From Brevibacillus sp. SYP-B805 (lineage in GTDB: Bacteria; Bacillota; Bacilli; Brevibacillales; Brevibacillaceae), in the NCBI RefSeq assembly GCF_011059135.1, contig NZ_JAALGD010000008.1, positions 124,001-188,000 of the forward strand: a stretch of 64,000 bases of DNA, in the 5' to 3' direction. The translations under genes and the position numbers were made by a program. Shown piece after piece: positions 12,875 to 21,593 of the stretch. Position 1 is the stretch's first letter, and each line of letters begins with the position of its first letter. Below the pieces are notes generated by a model, which saw only the letters and a list, made by a program, of their open reading frames with translations, did not search any database and was not told the DNA's origin.

Positions 12875-14257
12875 CTATACCATCCGGGCGGGATCCAGCG
12901 CTTCCTGCACCGCAGGCGTCCACAGCCCCTCCTCCTGCAGCACCTGCCTTAATGACTTGTCCTCGGCATATGCTTTCTTCGCGATGGCGGCGGCACGGTC
13001 ATATCCCAGGAAAGGATTGAGGGCCGTGACAAGGGAGAGGCTGGCCTCCAGCCACGCTGTGCACTGCCGCTCGTTGGCTTCGATGCCCATAATGCATTTG
13101 TCAACCAGGACTTGGATGGCATTGGACAAAATCGTGATGGAAAACAGCAGATTAAAGGCGATGAGCGGCATCATGACATTGATCTCCAGTTGGCTTCCCA
13201 CCCCGGCCATCGTCACGGACATGTCGTTGCCGATCACCTGGGCGGCCACCATGTAGACCATCTCCAGGATCACGGGATTTACCTTGCCCGGCATGATGGA
13301 AGAGCCGGGCTGCACGGCGGGGAGCCGCAGTTCCGCGAGGCCGGTTCTGGGGCCGGAGCTCAGCAGGCGAAGATCGCTCGTGATCTTGATGAGATGCAGG
13401 GCCAGCTGTTTCAGCACGGCATGGACGTGAATCGCCGCGCTGGTATTCTGCATCGCGGCAAATCGGTTCGTCGCTTCCCGGAAGGGCATCCCGGTCCTTC
13501 TCGCGATTTCTCCGATGGCATAGGCGGCATACCGGGGATGGGCATTGATGCCTGTGCCTACGGCATTGCCGCCCAGCGCAATCTCATACAACCCCTCCTG
13601 CGCTTCCGCCAGCCTGGTCAACAGATGGGAGACGGTTTGGGCATAGCCTGAAAACTCCTGGCCCAGCCGGATGGGAACGGCATCCTGCAGATGGGTCCGC
13701 CCCGCCTTGATGACCGGCATCAATTCCTCCGCCTTCTGCCACAACGCCTGCTCCAGTTTCCTGAGGCTTGGCAGCAGGTGAACCTGCAGCATCTCCGCTG
13801 TTGAAATGTTGATCGCCGTCGGGATCGTATCGTTCGTCGATTGCGCCAGATTGACGTGGTCGTTGGGATGCACCAGCCTGCTCTCTCTCGTCCCTCCCAA
13901 CAGTTCCGTGGCCCTGAGGGCGATCACCTCATTGGCATTCATATTTTGGGAGGTGCCGGCCCCGGCCTGAAACACATCGACCACGAAGTGCGCATCCCAT
14001 TTTCCCTCGATCACTTCTTCCGCCGCCTGGATGATGGCCTGCGCAATCGTTTCTTCCAGCTGTCCGGTTCTCCGGTTGGCGGCAGCCGCGGAAGCCTTGA
14101 TGATTCCTTGCGCCCGGATAAAGGCCCGGGGCAGCCTCAGTCCGCTGATGGGGAAGTTTTCCACAGCCCGCTGGGTTTGCGGGCCATAGAGAGCCTCTGC
14201 GGGAATGGTCACTTCCCCTAATGGATCTGACATGGTTCGGTATGCTGGCACCGTCAT
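12875..14257 (-). CDS. Class II fumarase/aspartase superfamily lyase (FumC- or AspA-type)
   Basis: A homotetrameric lyase giving fumarate by elimination. The superfamily signature GSSIMPGKVNP (C-terminal half, catalytic serine loop) is intact. Specificity is mixed: HPNDHVN (the second-site motif) is fumarase-like, while ALYGPQTQRAVENFPISG and the QSTND motif are more aspartase-like. It could be fumarate hydratase or aspartate ammonia-lyase; the latter would suit the nitrogen-metabolism neighbourhood (gltB, gltC, lysC). The start is uncertain: ATG 14257 has AGGGGG 11 bp upstream, and GTG 14281, ATG 14269 and ATG 14233 are in frame. A terminator-like hairpin about 75 nt upstream suggests attenuation. 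Its stop faces gltC 17 bp away. Confidence 0.85.
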   Translation of the reverse strand: MTVPAYRTMSDPLGEVTIPAEALYGPQTQRAVENFPISGLRLPRAFIRAQGIIKASAAAANRRTGQLEETIAQAIIQAAEEVIEGKWDAHFVVDVFQAGAGTSQNMNANEVIALRATELLGGTRESRLVHPNDHVNLAQSTNDTIPTAINISTAEMLQVHLLPSLRKLEQALWQKAEELMPVIKAGRTHLQDAVPIRLGQEFSGYAQTVSHLLTRLAEAQEGLYEIALGGNAVGTGINAHPRYAAYAIGEIARRTGMPFREATNRFAAMQNTSAAIHVHAVLKQLALHLIKITSDLRLLSSGPRTGLAELRLPAVQPGSSIMPGKVNPVILEMVYMVAAQVIGNDMSVTMAGVGSQLEINVMMPLIAFNLLFSITILSNAIQVLVDKCIMGIEANERQCTAWLEASLSLVTALNPFLGYDRAAAIAKKAYAEDKSLRQVLQEEGLWTPAVQEALDPARMV

Positions 14258-14331
14258 CGGTATCGACATCCCCCTGTTCACTTTGGTCAGCCATTAGGGT
14301 TGCCCGCAGGAGGAAAAATAAACCACGGCAG

Positions 14332-14368
14332 AAAAAAAGAAGCCAATCGTCCGGCCAATTGGCTTCTT
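14332..14368 (-). promoter_or_regulatory. Terminator-like hairpin in the leader of the lyase gene (possible attenuator)
   Basis: On the minus strand an 11-bp stem AAGAAGCCAAT/ATTGGCTTCTT is followed by T7. No minus-strand gene lies upstream (cheW is on the plus strand), so it cannot end an ordinary transcript. It sits where a leader terminator for the lyase gene would be. On the plus strand it lacks a good T run. Confidence 0.55.
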
Positions 14369-14484
14369 TGCCTGCGGAAAGGGGCAGGATGATTTTGATT
14401 TCCGGCAGGAATTCTTGCCCAACTGGAAGAAAGTAAGAATGAACTACTTTTCTTTATTTATGCTGGTTGGCAGGAGTGAAAGGT

Positions 14485-14928
14485 ATGAGTAAAGCGGCCG
14501 TCAGTCAAAAAGAGGTCATTTTCCGCATCAATCAGGAGGAATATGGGATTTCCGTCACAGAGGTGGTTTCCATTGAAAAAGCCCATGACATAACAACCGT
14601 TCCCAGACAAAATCCATTTTTGCTGGGTGTCATCCACCTTCGCGGCAGCGTCATCCCGGTTGTCGATCTGCACCATGCGCTGCAAGGAACCCCCGCTCGC
14701 ATCACGGATTCCACACGCTACATCATCGTATCCGTAGGGGATGAAGTCGTCGGGTTCGTGGTGGATGCGGCTACGGATATTATCGATGTCCCCCAATCCA
14801 TTATCCAGAAGCCTGCCGTGGTTCGATCCGACTTCATCTACGGCATCGCCAAGCTAGATCAGCGCATGATCGTGCTGCTTGACATTCCCCGCCTGATGAG
14901 CGGCATTATCGGCGATATTTCCGTATAA
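14485..14928 (+). CDS. cheW: CheW-like chemotaxis coupling protein
   Basis: A 147-residue single CheW domain (two beta-barrels of SH3 type). Features include VIFRINQEEYGISVTEVVSIE at the N-terminus, then PFLLGVIHLRGSVIPVVDL, the conserved linker that contacts CheA and receptors. It couples methyl-accepting chemotaxis proteins to the CheA kinase at the cytoplasmic membrane. ATG 14485 has AGGAGTG 7 bp upstream. It stands alone with its own terminator, like the CheV/CheW copies found away from the main che operon in bacilli. It lacks the receiver domain that would make it CheV. Confidence 0.9.
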   Translation: MSKAAVSQKEVIFRINQEEYGISVTEVVSIEKAHDITTVPRQNPFLLGVIHLRGSVIPVVDLHHALQGTPARITDSTRYIIVSVGDEVVGFVVDAATDIIDVPQSIIQKPAVVRSDFIYGIAKLDQRMIVLLDIPRLMSGIIGDISV

Positions 14929-14949
14929 CCCGTCTTCGATCAGAATAGA

Positions 14950-14987
14950 CCCATGTTCCTCCCCTCTGAAGGAACATGGGCCTTTTT
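14950..14987 (+). terminator. Intrinsic terminator of cheW
   Basis: CCCATGTTCC pairs with GGAACATGGG and is followed by CCTTTTT. It lies between the converging stops of cheW and the ABC-F gene. Confidence 0.85.
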
Positions 14988-14990
14988 GCC

Positions 14991-16892
14991 TTATCCTTTG
15001 TTCCCTTCTTCCATCAACAGCGACAGCTCCGCCCAACGTTCAATCGCTTGATCCAATTCCTTTTTTACCTGCTGCTGTTCTTCATACAAAGTCCGGATGC
15101 GTTCATAGTCGCTCCCGGCCTGCGCGATCTGCTGCTGCAGTTCCGCATGACGCTCCTCCAGCGCGGCGATTCGGTCTTCGATCTGTTCCCATTCGCGCTG
15201 TTCATGATAGGAGAGCTTTTTGCGCCGCTCTTTTTTGGGCGGCTGTTTTTCCAGCTCATCCCGCTCCGGCCGGCTGCTTGCCGATAACTGCTTCTCCATG
15301 CGGCGCTGCTCCAGATAGTCGGAGTAACTGCCCTCGAATACCCGGATCGCCCCGCCTCCTTCAAACGCCAGCAGGCGATCCGCCACACGATCCAGGAAAT
15401 AGCGATCATGGGAGACCGCAATCACCGCACCGGGAAACTGTTCCAGATAATCTTCCAGAATGCGCAGGGTTTGGGTATCCAGATCATTGGTCGGTTCATC
15501 CAGGAGAAGAACATTGGGCGCGCCCATCAACACGCGCAAGAGATAGAGGCGGCGTCGTTCACCGCCGGACAACCGGTGGATATACGTCCGCTGCATGTAA
15601 CGATTAAACAAGAACCTCTCCAGCATCTGCTCGGCGGTGATGAGGTCTCCCTGGGCCGTCTTGACCACTTCCGCCGCTTCCTGGATGTAGTCGATCACGC
15701 GCTGGTTCATGTCCATCTCGGCATGATCCTGGGTATAATACCCGATGTTGACGGTTTCCCCCGTCTCAACGGTGCCTGCGTCCGGTTCAAGCCGCCGGGC
15801 GAACAGGTTGAGGAGCGTCGATTTCCCGCTCCCGTTCGGCCCGACGATGCCCAACCGTTCCCGGGGAACCACCAGATAGCTGAAGCGGTCAATCAATTTT
15901 TTGTCCCCCAGGCGTTTGGTCACCTCTTTCAGCTCCAGCACTTTCCTGCCGAGCCGGGTTGCGCCAAGGGCGATATCCAGTTTTTCAGCGGGGATGGCGA
16001 TCTGTTGGCCGCGCAGCTCTTCCACCCGCTGGATCCGGGCTTTTTGTTTGGTCGTTCTGGCTTTCGCCCCGCGCCGCAGCCAGGCCAGTTCCCGCCGCAG
16101 CAGATTTTGCCGCTTTTGTTCATCGGCGAGAGCCTGCTCTTCGCGTTCCGCCTTCTTTTCCAGGTATGTTTCATAATTGCCGTCGTAGCTGTAGATTTTG
16201 CCGTGGTCCAATTCCAGAATGCGGTTGGTCACGCGGTTTAGAAAATAGCGGTCATGGGTTACCAGCAACAGCGCCTTGTTGTACTGCGACAAATAACTCT
16301 CCAGCCACTCGATGATGTCATGATCCAGATGGTTGGTCGGCTCATCCAGGATGAGCAGGTCGGCCTCCTGAATGAACGCTTTCGCGATAGCCACCCGCTT
16401 TTTTTGACCGCCGGAAAGCTCTTTGACGGGCTGGGCGTAGTTCGTGATGCCAAGGCGGTTCAAGATCGCCTTGGCGGCAGAAACCGCTTCCCAGGCGTTC
16501 CGTTCCTCGACCTTTTGCTGCATGGCAAGCAGTTTTTTCTGCTTCTCCGGATTCGCCGGATCAGCTTCCAGCTCATGCAGGGCCAGCTCATAGTTCCGCA
16601 TGGCCTGCATCAGCGGGGAATCGCCGAAGTACACCTGTTCCAAGACCGTCAAGTCCTCTTGCAGTTCCGGGTGCTGGGGCAGGTATTCGATCCGGAATTG
16701 TTTGGCATGGATGATCTCTCCGGCTTCGACCGGCTCCAGCCCCGCGATCACCTTTAACAGGGTGGATTTTCCCGTACCGTTCACCCCGATCAGACCGATG
16801 CGCTGTTTGTCGGAGATGGTAAAGGAGATATGGTCAAACAGCACTTTTTCCCCGTATGTTTTGACAAGATTGACGACAGAAAGTACCGACAT
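14991..16892 (-). CDS. ABC-F ATPase, Uup/YfmR type
   Basis: A 633-residue soluble protein with two ATPase domains and no membrane segments. Domain 1 has GVNGTGKST, LSGGQKKRVAIA and LLILDEPTNHLD; domain 2 has GPNGSGKSTLL, LSGGERRRLYLL and LLLDEPTNDLD. The inter-domain linker has the Uup-typical ARTTKQKARIQR, and a charged C-terminal coiled coil (about residues 545-630) follows. Members of this family act at the ribosome E site to relieve stalled translation; Bacillus YfmR helps at proline-rich stretches. AAGGG precedes ATG 16892 by 8 bp. A second ABC-F gene of another class lies 700 bp upstream in the same direction. Confidence 0.92.
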   Translation of the reverse strand: MSVLSVVNLVKTYGEKVLFDHISFTISDKQRIGLIGVNGTGKSTLLKVIAGLEPVEAGEIIHAKQFRIEYLPQHPELQEDLTVLEQVYFGDSPLMQAMRNYELALHELEADPANPEKQKKLLAMQQKVEERNAWEAVSAAKAILNRLGITNYAQPVKELSGGQKKRVAIAKAFIQEADLLILDEPTNHLDHDIIEWLESYLSQYNKALLLVTHDRYFLNRVTNRILELDHGKIYSYDGNYETYLEKKAEREEQALADEQKRQNLLRRELAWLRRGAKARTTKQKARIQRVEELRGQQIAIPAEKLDIALGATRLGRKVLELKEVTKRLGDKKLIDRFSYLVVPRERLGIVGPNGSGKSTLLNLFARRLEPDAGTVETGETVNIGYYTQDHAEMDMNQRVIDYIQEAAEVVKTAQGDLITAEQMLERFLFNRYMQRTYIHRLSGGERRRLYLLRVLMGAPNVLLLDEPTNDLDTQTLRILEDYLEQFPGAVIAVSHDRYFLDRVADRLLAFEGGGAIRVFEGSYSDYLEQRRMEKQLSASSRPERDELEKQPPKKERRKKLSYHEQREWEQIEDRIAALEERHAELQQQIAQAGSDYERIRTLYEEQQQVKKELDQAIERWAELSLLMEEGNKG

Positions 16893-17002
16893 GCTTTCAT
16901 CCCTTCTTCATGCCTCTTCACGCTATCCACCCTTTAGGATTAGGGATGAAGGTGAAAAAAGCAAGAGAAAAGAAGGAACGTGCCATCATGAATCATCACT
17001 AC

Positions 17003-17031
17003 TTTTCATGTCAGAAAATCTGACATATAAT
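17003..17031 (+). promoter_or_regulatory. Promoter with embedded palindrome before the acetyltransferase gene
   Basis: TATAAT (17026-17031) lies 17 bp after a weak -35 TTTTCA (17003-17008). The spacer is almost filled by a perfect palindrome ATGTCAGA-AAA-TCTGACAT (17008-17026), which overlaps both boxes and so looks like a repressor operator. Confidence 0.6.
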
Positions 17032-17059
17032 CAATACAAAAGCACAGGTGGTGATCACA

Positions 17060-17560
17060 TTGTCTTCCATCGTCATCCGAGACGCCGAGGAGTCGGATCT
17101 ACCCAAGCTATTGGAAATCTACAACCATGTCGTCCGCACCTCTCCGGCGACCTTTGATCTGGAGGAGCAAACATTGGAGCAGCGGAAGCGCTGGTTTCAA
17201 AAATTCGACAAGACGCATCCCCTGATCGTCGCCGTGGAAAATGACGCCGTGATCGGCTATGCCTCCCTGAGCCGCTTTCGGGAAAAATCTGCCTACAATC
17301 AGACGGGAGAATCCTCCGTCTACATTCATCACGCTCATCAGGGCAAAGGCGTCGGCAGGCTGCTCATGGAGGCACTGCTGCATCGGGCCAAAGAACTTGG
17401 CTATCACGTGATCGTCGCGGGGATCACCGGGGGAAACGAGGCGAGCGTGAGGCTGCACGAACGCCTGGGCTTCACGTTTGTCGGCGTTTTTCGGGAGGTT
17501 GGCTACAAATTCGGTCAATACCAGGATGTTTCGTTCTATCAATACACAATCACCGAATAA
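17060..17560 (+). CDS. GNAT acetyltransferase, phosphinothricin acetyltransferase-like (YwnH type)
   Basis: A 166-residue Gcn5-related N-acetyltransferase. It starts SSIVIRDAEESDLPKLLEIY and contains SPATFDLEEQTLEQRKRWF. The acetyl-CoA pyrophosphate loop is HQGKGVGRLLMEAL (about residues 95-108), then NEASVRLHERLGF, all typical of the PAT/YwnH/ArsN1 group that acetylates phosphinothricin, methionine sulfoximine or arsinothricin. The substrate here is not determined. The start is TTG 17060, chosen because AGGTGGTGA lies 5 bp upstream; GTG 17048 would place the ribosome site inside the gene. An operator-like palindrome in the promoter suggests dedicated repression. Confidence 0.85.
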   Translation: MSSIVIRDAEESDLPKLLEIYNHVVRTSPATFDLEEQTLEQRKRWFQKFDKTHPLIVAVENDAVIGYASLSRFREKSAYNQTGESSVYIHHAHQGKGVGRLLMEALLHRAKELGYHVIVAGITGGNEASVRLHERLGFTFVGVFREVGYKFGQYQDVSFYQYTITE

Positions 17561-17561
17561 A

Positions 17562-17605
17562 AAGAGGAAAAGGCCCGTTCAGCTCGGTTATGAGACTGAC
17601 GGGCC
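17562..17605 (-). terminator. Intrinsic terminator of the YkpA-type ABC-F gene
   Basis: On the minus strand GGCCCG...TCAG pairs imperfectly with CTGA...CGGGCC and is followed by TTTTCCTCTTTTT. It can also terminate the plus-strand acetyltransferase gene that ends at 17560. Confidence 0.7.
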
Positions 17606-17615
17606 ATATGCTTCC

Positions 17616-19238
17616 TCAAGCCTCTCCGGCGTAAAGCTTCTGCCTGAGGGCCTGCAGTTCGGCGCTTTCCAGATATTCATCGTAGGTGATCTCTTTGTCG
17701 ATCAACCCGTTCGGCGTGATCTCGATAATGCGGTTGGCGACGGTTTGAACGAACTGGTGGTCGTGCGAGGTGAACAGGACACAGGCTTGGGTGTCGATCA
17801 ACCCATTGTTTAGCGACGTGATCGATTCCAGGTCCAGATGGTTGGTCGGTTCGTCCAGAATCAGGACATTGGCGCCGCTTAACATCATGCGGGCCAGCAT
17901 GCAGCGCACCTTTTCGCCGCCGGACAAGACGCTTGCTTTCTTGAGCGCTTCATCCCCGGAGAACAGCATCCTGCCCAGAAAGCCGCGGATGAAAGTCTCG
18001 TCCTGTTCCTTGGAATATTGGCGCAGCCAGTCTACCAGGCTGAGTTCTACATGAAAGTAGGACGAGTTGTCTTTGGGGAAATAGGAACGGATGGTGGTGA
18101 CCCCCCACTCGTACGTCCCGCTGTCCGGCTCCAATTCGCCGGCAATGATCTGGAAGAGGGTGGTCTTTGCCAGTTCGTTCGGTCCGACAAAGGCGATTTT
18201 GTCTCCCCCTTTTACCGTGAAGCTGACATTGTCCAGCACCTTCTCCCCGTCGATGGTTTTGGTCAAGCCCTCCACCGTCAGGACGTTTTTCCCCAGATCC
18301 CGTTCCGGCTTGAACTGTACAAACGGATACTTGCGGTTGGACGGTTTGATGTCGTCCAGCGTGATTTTTTCCAGCAATTTTTTCCGGCTGGTCGCCTGCC
18401 GCGACTTGGAGGCATTAGCGCTGAAGCGGGCGATGAAGCGCTCCAATTCCTTGATTTTTTCTTCCTTTTTCTTGTTCTGGTCTTTCATCATCTGCAGTGC
18501 CAGCTGGCTGGACTCATACCAGAAATCGTAGTTGCCCACATAGATTTGAATCTTGCCGTAATCGATGTCCGCGATGTGCGTGCAGACCTTGTTCAGGAAG
18601 TGGCGGTCATGGGAAACGACGATCACGGTATTTTCATAATCCATCAGGAAATTCTCCAGCCAGCGGATCGACTCGATATCCAGATGGTTGGTCGGTTCGT
18701 CCAGCAGCAGGATGTCTGGATTGCCGAACAAGGCTTGGGCCAGCAGGACACGCACCTTCTGATTGCCTTCCAGCTCCTTCATTTTCTTCTCGTGCAGATC
18801 GGTGGGGATGCCCAATCCGATCAGCAGGCTGGCGGCGTCCGGTTCTGCCTGCCACCCGTTCAGCTGTTCGAACTCGCTCTCCAGCTCGGATGCCCTGATG
18901 CCGTCCGCTTCCGAAAAATCGGGCTTCGCGTACAACGCGTTTTTCTCTTCCATGATCTCATAGAGGCGCTTGTGGCCCATGATGACGGTCTTCAGCACCT
19001 CATGCTCGTCAAATTCGAAGTGGTTCTGCTTTAATACAGCCAGACGGCAGCCGGGCGTGATATGCACATGGCCGCTCGTCGGCTCGATTTCACCCGACAA
19101 AATCTTGAGAAAAGTGGATTTTCCCGCTCCGTTGGCCCCGATCAGGCCGTAGCAGTTGCCCGGGGTAAATTTGATCGTGACATCTTCAAACAGCGCTCGT
19201 TTGCCATAGCGCAGGGAAACACCCGACGTGCTGATCAT
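17616..19238 (-). CDS. ykpA: ABC-F ATPase, YbiT/YkpA type
   Basis: A 540-residue twin-ATPase ABC-F protein, the same length as Bacillus YkpA. The first Walker A is canonical (GANGAGKST). The second, GPNELAKTTLF, and the first signature, LEGNQKVRVLLAQ, are degenerate in the way usual for the YbiT class, so this is a family trait rather than damage. The linker TSRKKLLEKI and both DEPTNHLD Walker B motifs are present. It probably acts on the ribosome as a translation factor. A TATAAT-type -10 box lies at 19295-19300 on the minus strand, so it is likely transcribed alone. Confidence 0.92.
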   Translation of the reverse strand: MISTSGVSLRYGKRALFEDVTIKFTPGNCYGLIGANGAGKSTFLKILSGEIEPTSGHVHITPGCRLAVLKQNHFEFDEHEVLKTVIMGHKRLYEIMEEKNALYAKPDFSEADGIRASELESEFEQLNGWQAEPDAASLLIGLGIPTDLHEKKMKELEGNQKVRVLLAQALFGNPDILLLDEPTNHLDIESIRWLENFLMDYENTVIVVSHDRHFLNKVCTHIADIDYGKIQIYVGNYDFWYESSQLALQMMKDQNKKKEEKIKELERFIARFSANASKSRQATSRKKLLEKITLDDIKPSNRKYPFVQFKPERDLGKNVLTVEGLTKTIDGEKVLDNVSFTVKGGDKIAFVGPNELAKTTLFQIIAGELEPDSGTYEWGVTTIRSYFPKDNSSYFHVELSLVDWLRQYSKEQDETFIRGFLGRMLFSGDEALKKASVLSGGEKVRCMLARMMLSGANVLILDEPTNHLDLESITSLNNGLIDTQACVLFTSHDHQFVQTVANRIIEITPNGLIDKEITYDEYLESAELQALRQKLYAGEA

Positions 19239-19325
19239 AATCGCTGATACCTGCCTTTATCCGATCTGATTTTCGCAGTAGAACACGAAACAGTATTATA
19301 TCACATTGACCGACCGTTGTGGCCA

Positions 19326-19362
19326 AAAAGAAGGCCGATGCCCTTGAGAGGGACATCGGTCC
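19326..19362 (-). terminator. Intrinsic terminator behind the FkbM methyltransferase gene
   Basis: On the minus strand GACCGATG...CATCGGCC forms a stem with inner CCCT/AGGG pairing, followed by TTCTTTTTGG. It lies about 30 bp after the gene's stop. Confidence 0.7.
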
Positions 19363-19394
19363 TGGCGCTGCCCGATCGCGCTGGGGTTTCCTTC

Positions 19395-20228
19395 TCAACT
19401 GATGGTTCTGACAGGCAAGCCCACCTGTTCCGCCAATTCCGCCTTGGAAGTCAACAGGAGATCGGTATAGCTTGTAAAGAACGGTTTTAGGTTCTCCAGC
19501 CGCAAATCTTGAAAGCGCAGCAGGATGGTATTGGATTGGTGCAAATATACATGAAAATGGTCGCTTAAAAAAACCAAAAACTGATCCACATCAGTGCCGG
19601 CTTTTGTCAACCATTCGTCGTTGAATTCGATATAACCAATCAGATTCGGACACTGTTCGCGTATTCTTGCCATGCCTTTCAATACATATGCTTCGAATCC
19701 TTCCACGTCCAATTTAAAAAGCAGGCGTTCCTCTGCCAGCGATTGATCTGCAAACAGGGAATCGACCGTGATGCTCTTTACTTTCGTCACTTCAACCATC
19801 TTATGTTTCATCATGGGAACTGCCGAGGATGTTCCGGACCAGGCATGGTCGACGTAAAAGGTAATCTCTTCGCCCTCTTTTTCGCCTGCTAGCGCGTGGA
19901 CCAGGGTGATTTGACTTTTGTTCGGGTGTTCTTCCAACGCTCTGCAGAGATAGGGAAACAGCAACTGATTGGCTTCGATCCCGATGATTTTGGCATCCGG
20001 ATGATACACCGTGGAATAGATCACTTCCCCGTAATTCACCCCGACGTCAAGGATAATGGTCGGCTTCCATACCTCGACGATTTTTCTCCAGATGCTGGTC
20101 ACTTTGTGATGCGTCACCCCATTCGACTTGATGACCCATTGGCCCCGCTTATCGGTTGGATTGACATACAAAACGTTGCTCGACCCCGCAATGGTTACTT
20201 TCTGCATGTGCTCCGGCGTGGCAGACAA
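19395..20228 (-). CDS. FkbM-family methyltransferase
   Basis: About 277 residues with a class I methyltransferase fold: IILDVGVNYGEVIYS (SAM-binding motif I), IIGIEANQLLFPYL (motif II acidic residue) and the FkbM-typical FKLDVEGFEAYVLKGM. It likely O-methylates a sugar or other small hydroxyl. It lies 39 bp behind a glycosyltransferase in the same direction, so the two may modify a surface glycan or glycoprotein together. The start is uncertain: AAGGAGG lies 11 bp before TTG 20228 and only 2 bp before GTG 20237; TTG 20255 is also in frame. Confidence 0.8.
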   Translation of the reverse strand: MSATPEHMQKVTIAGSSNVLYVNPTDKRGQWVIKSNGVTHHKVTSIWRKIVEVWKPTIILDVGVNYGEVIYSTVYHPDAKIIGIEANQLLFPYLCRALEEHPNKSQITLVHALAGEKEGEEITFYVDHAWSGTSSAVPMMKHKMVEVTKVKSITVDSLFADQSLAEERLLFKLDVEGFEAYVLKGMARIREQCPNLIGYIEFNDEWLTKAGTDVDQFLVFLSDHFHVYLHQSNTILLRFQDLRLENLKPFFTSYTDLLLTSKAELAEQVGLPVRTIS

Positions 20229-20267
20229 TTTGATCACTGCCTCCTTCTGATTCAATTTTTTGGAGGA

Positions 20268-21368
20268 TCAAGACAGATTGGCTGTCTCTGTTTGCTCGAT
20301 TCCCAATTTGGATTCCAGCAATTGTTTGTTATGCAGCACGTTATGATCTTCCGGCCGGTATTTTCTCGCTTCCTCGTTATGTTCGTAGGATTTTTGAAAA
20401 TCACCCAGATGGTAATAGCAGACACAAAGCTGCAGGTGCGGATACCAGGTATAGTATGCCGGATAGCTGAAACTCCATTGATCGGGATCAGGTTTCCGCG
20501 TCAGGGCGAGCTCATACCAGAAAACCGCTTTTTTGTATTCCCGTTTGCGCTGGAAATGGTACCCGATGCGGCAGGCCGCTTCCGCTTTTGGCTCTCCGTA
20601 CTCGAATGATTTGAACAAGGCCGTGAGTTCGTTGGCGAAGTCGCCCAAAAACCGATAGCAATCGGCCATATAGATGCAGGCGTAGATTTTGTCCTCTACC
20701 CAGCCTTCCTGCATGGCCAGATTGTTTTGGTAGCTTTCGATCGCCTGTTCGTACTTGCCGTTTTCACGCAATTCATTGCCATAATAGAAAAAGTCTCTTG
20801 GAGTGAACTTATCCCCTCTGGCGATCTTGTTGGCGTATATCCCCAGCGCTCTCCCGACGGAATGGCGAATTTTTTTATGGGTGACAGCGATATCCGCATT
20901 GATGATTTTTCCGCTCACGCTCAAATATTGATGGACATCTCCGTACCATCTGAAGTTTTTCTCCCGTTTCACCAAACGGTTTCGCCTGTAGCGCAGGGTC
21001 ACATTCCCGAACTCGTCCGTCCCCGCGTTATAATACATCGAGACGGAGTCCACGGATGGATCAAGGGTTTTTTTTAACTGTTGCAGCTTGATCTGGTCTT
21101 CCTCCAGGAGCACATCGTCCGCATCCAGATAGAGAATGTATTCCTTTGTTGCATATTCAAATGACTTGTTCCTGGCTTCAGCAAAATTGCCGGTCCACGG
21201 GAAAAAGAAGACACGGTCCGTGTATTGTTTGGCGATTTCCACTGTGCGGTCTGTAGAGCCGGTATCCACGATATTGATCTCATCCACGAGATCTTTCACG
21301 GTGTCCAGGCAGCGTGCCAGCACTTCTTCCTCATTCTTCACGATCATGCAAAGGCTGATGGTAATCAT
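20268..21368 (-). CDS. Family 2 glycosyltransferase with C-terminal TPR repeats
   Basis: A 366-residue protein. The N-terminal GT-A domain (about residues 1-190) has ISLCMIVKNEEEVL, IVDTGSTDRTVEIA and the metal/nucleotide motif LYLDADDVL. The C-terminal part is a run of tetratricopeptide-like helices (ESYQNNLAMQEG, ALFKSFEYGE, VCYYHLGDFQKSYE). This architecture resembles SunS-like peptide/protein glycosyltransferases and other GT2-TPR enzymes, so the acceptor may be a protein. AAGGAAGGATGAG precedes ATG 21368. It probably forms an operon with the FkbM methyltransferase behind it. Flagellin, S-layer and spore-coat proteins are possible targets; none is shown. Confidence 0.85.
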   Translation of the reverse strand: MITISLCMIVKNEEEVLARCLDTVKDLVDEINIVDTGSTDRTVEIAKQYTDRVFFFPWTGNFAEARNKSFEYATKEYILYLDADDVLLEEDQIKLQQLKKTLDPSVDSVSMYYNAGTDEFGNVTLRYRRNRLVKREKNFRWYGDVHQYLSVSGKIINADIAVTHKKIRHSVGRALGIYANKIARGDKFTPRDFFYYGNELRENGKYEQAIESYQNNLAMQEGWVEDKIYACIYMADCYRFLGDFANELTALFKSFEYGEPKAEAACRIGYHFQRKREYKKAVFWYELALTRKPDPDQWSFSYPAYYTWYPHLQLCVCYYHLGDFQKSYEHNEEARKYRPEDHNVLHNKQLLESKLGIEQTETANLS

Positions 21369-21552
21369 CTCATCCTTCCTTTCTATTCATATGGAACAGC
21401 ATGCGGTGTGCACTTGTTCAACACATTGCCACTCATACGTCTGTGATTTCCGCGTTGTTAGCGTATGCGTTGTCCCTTTCCATGGTGATCTCATGCGAGC
21501 ATTTGGGGCGTCCGCCACTGCGGATCGATCAACGCCACCCATTCCCTTGCAA

Positions 21553-21590
21553 ATAAAAAAACCTTGCATCATTTTGATGACACAAGGTTT
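21553..21590 (-). terminator. Intrinsic terminator of the mrfAB operon
   Basis: On the minus strand AAACCTTG...CAAGGTTT with inner CATC/GATG pairing is followed by a T-rich run. It lies directly after the mrfB stop. Confidence 0.85.
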
Positions 21591-21593
21591 CAG

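Noticed and set aside
17616-19238. Degenerate second Walker A as evidence of an inactive ABC-F protein
   Set aside because: The GPNELAKTT form is normal for the YbiT/YkpA class.
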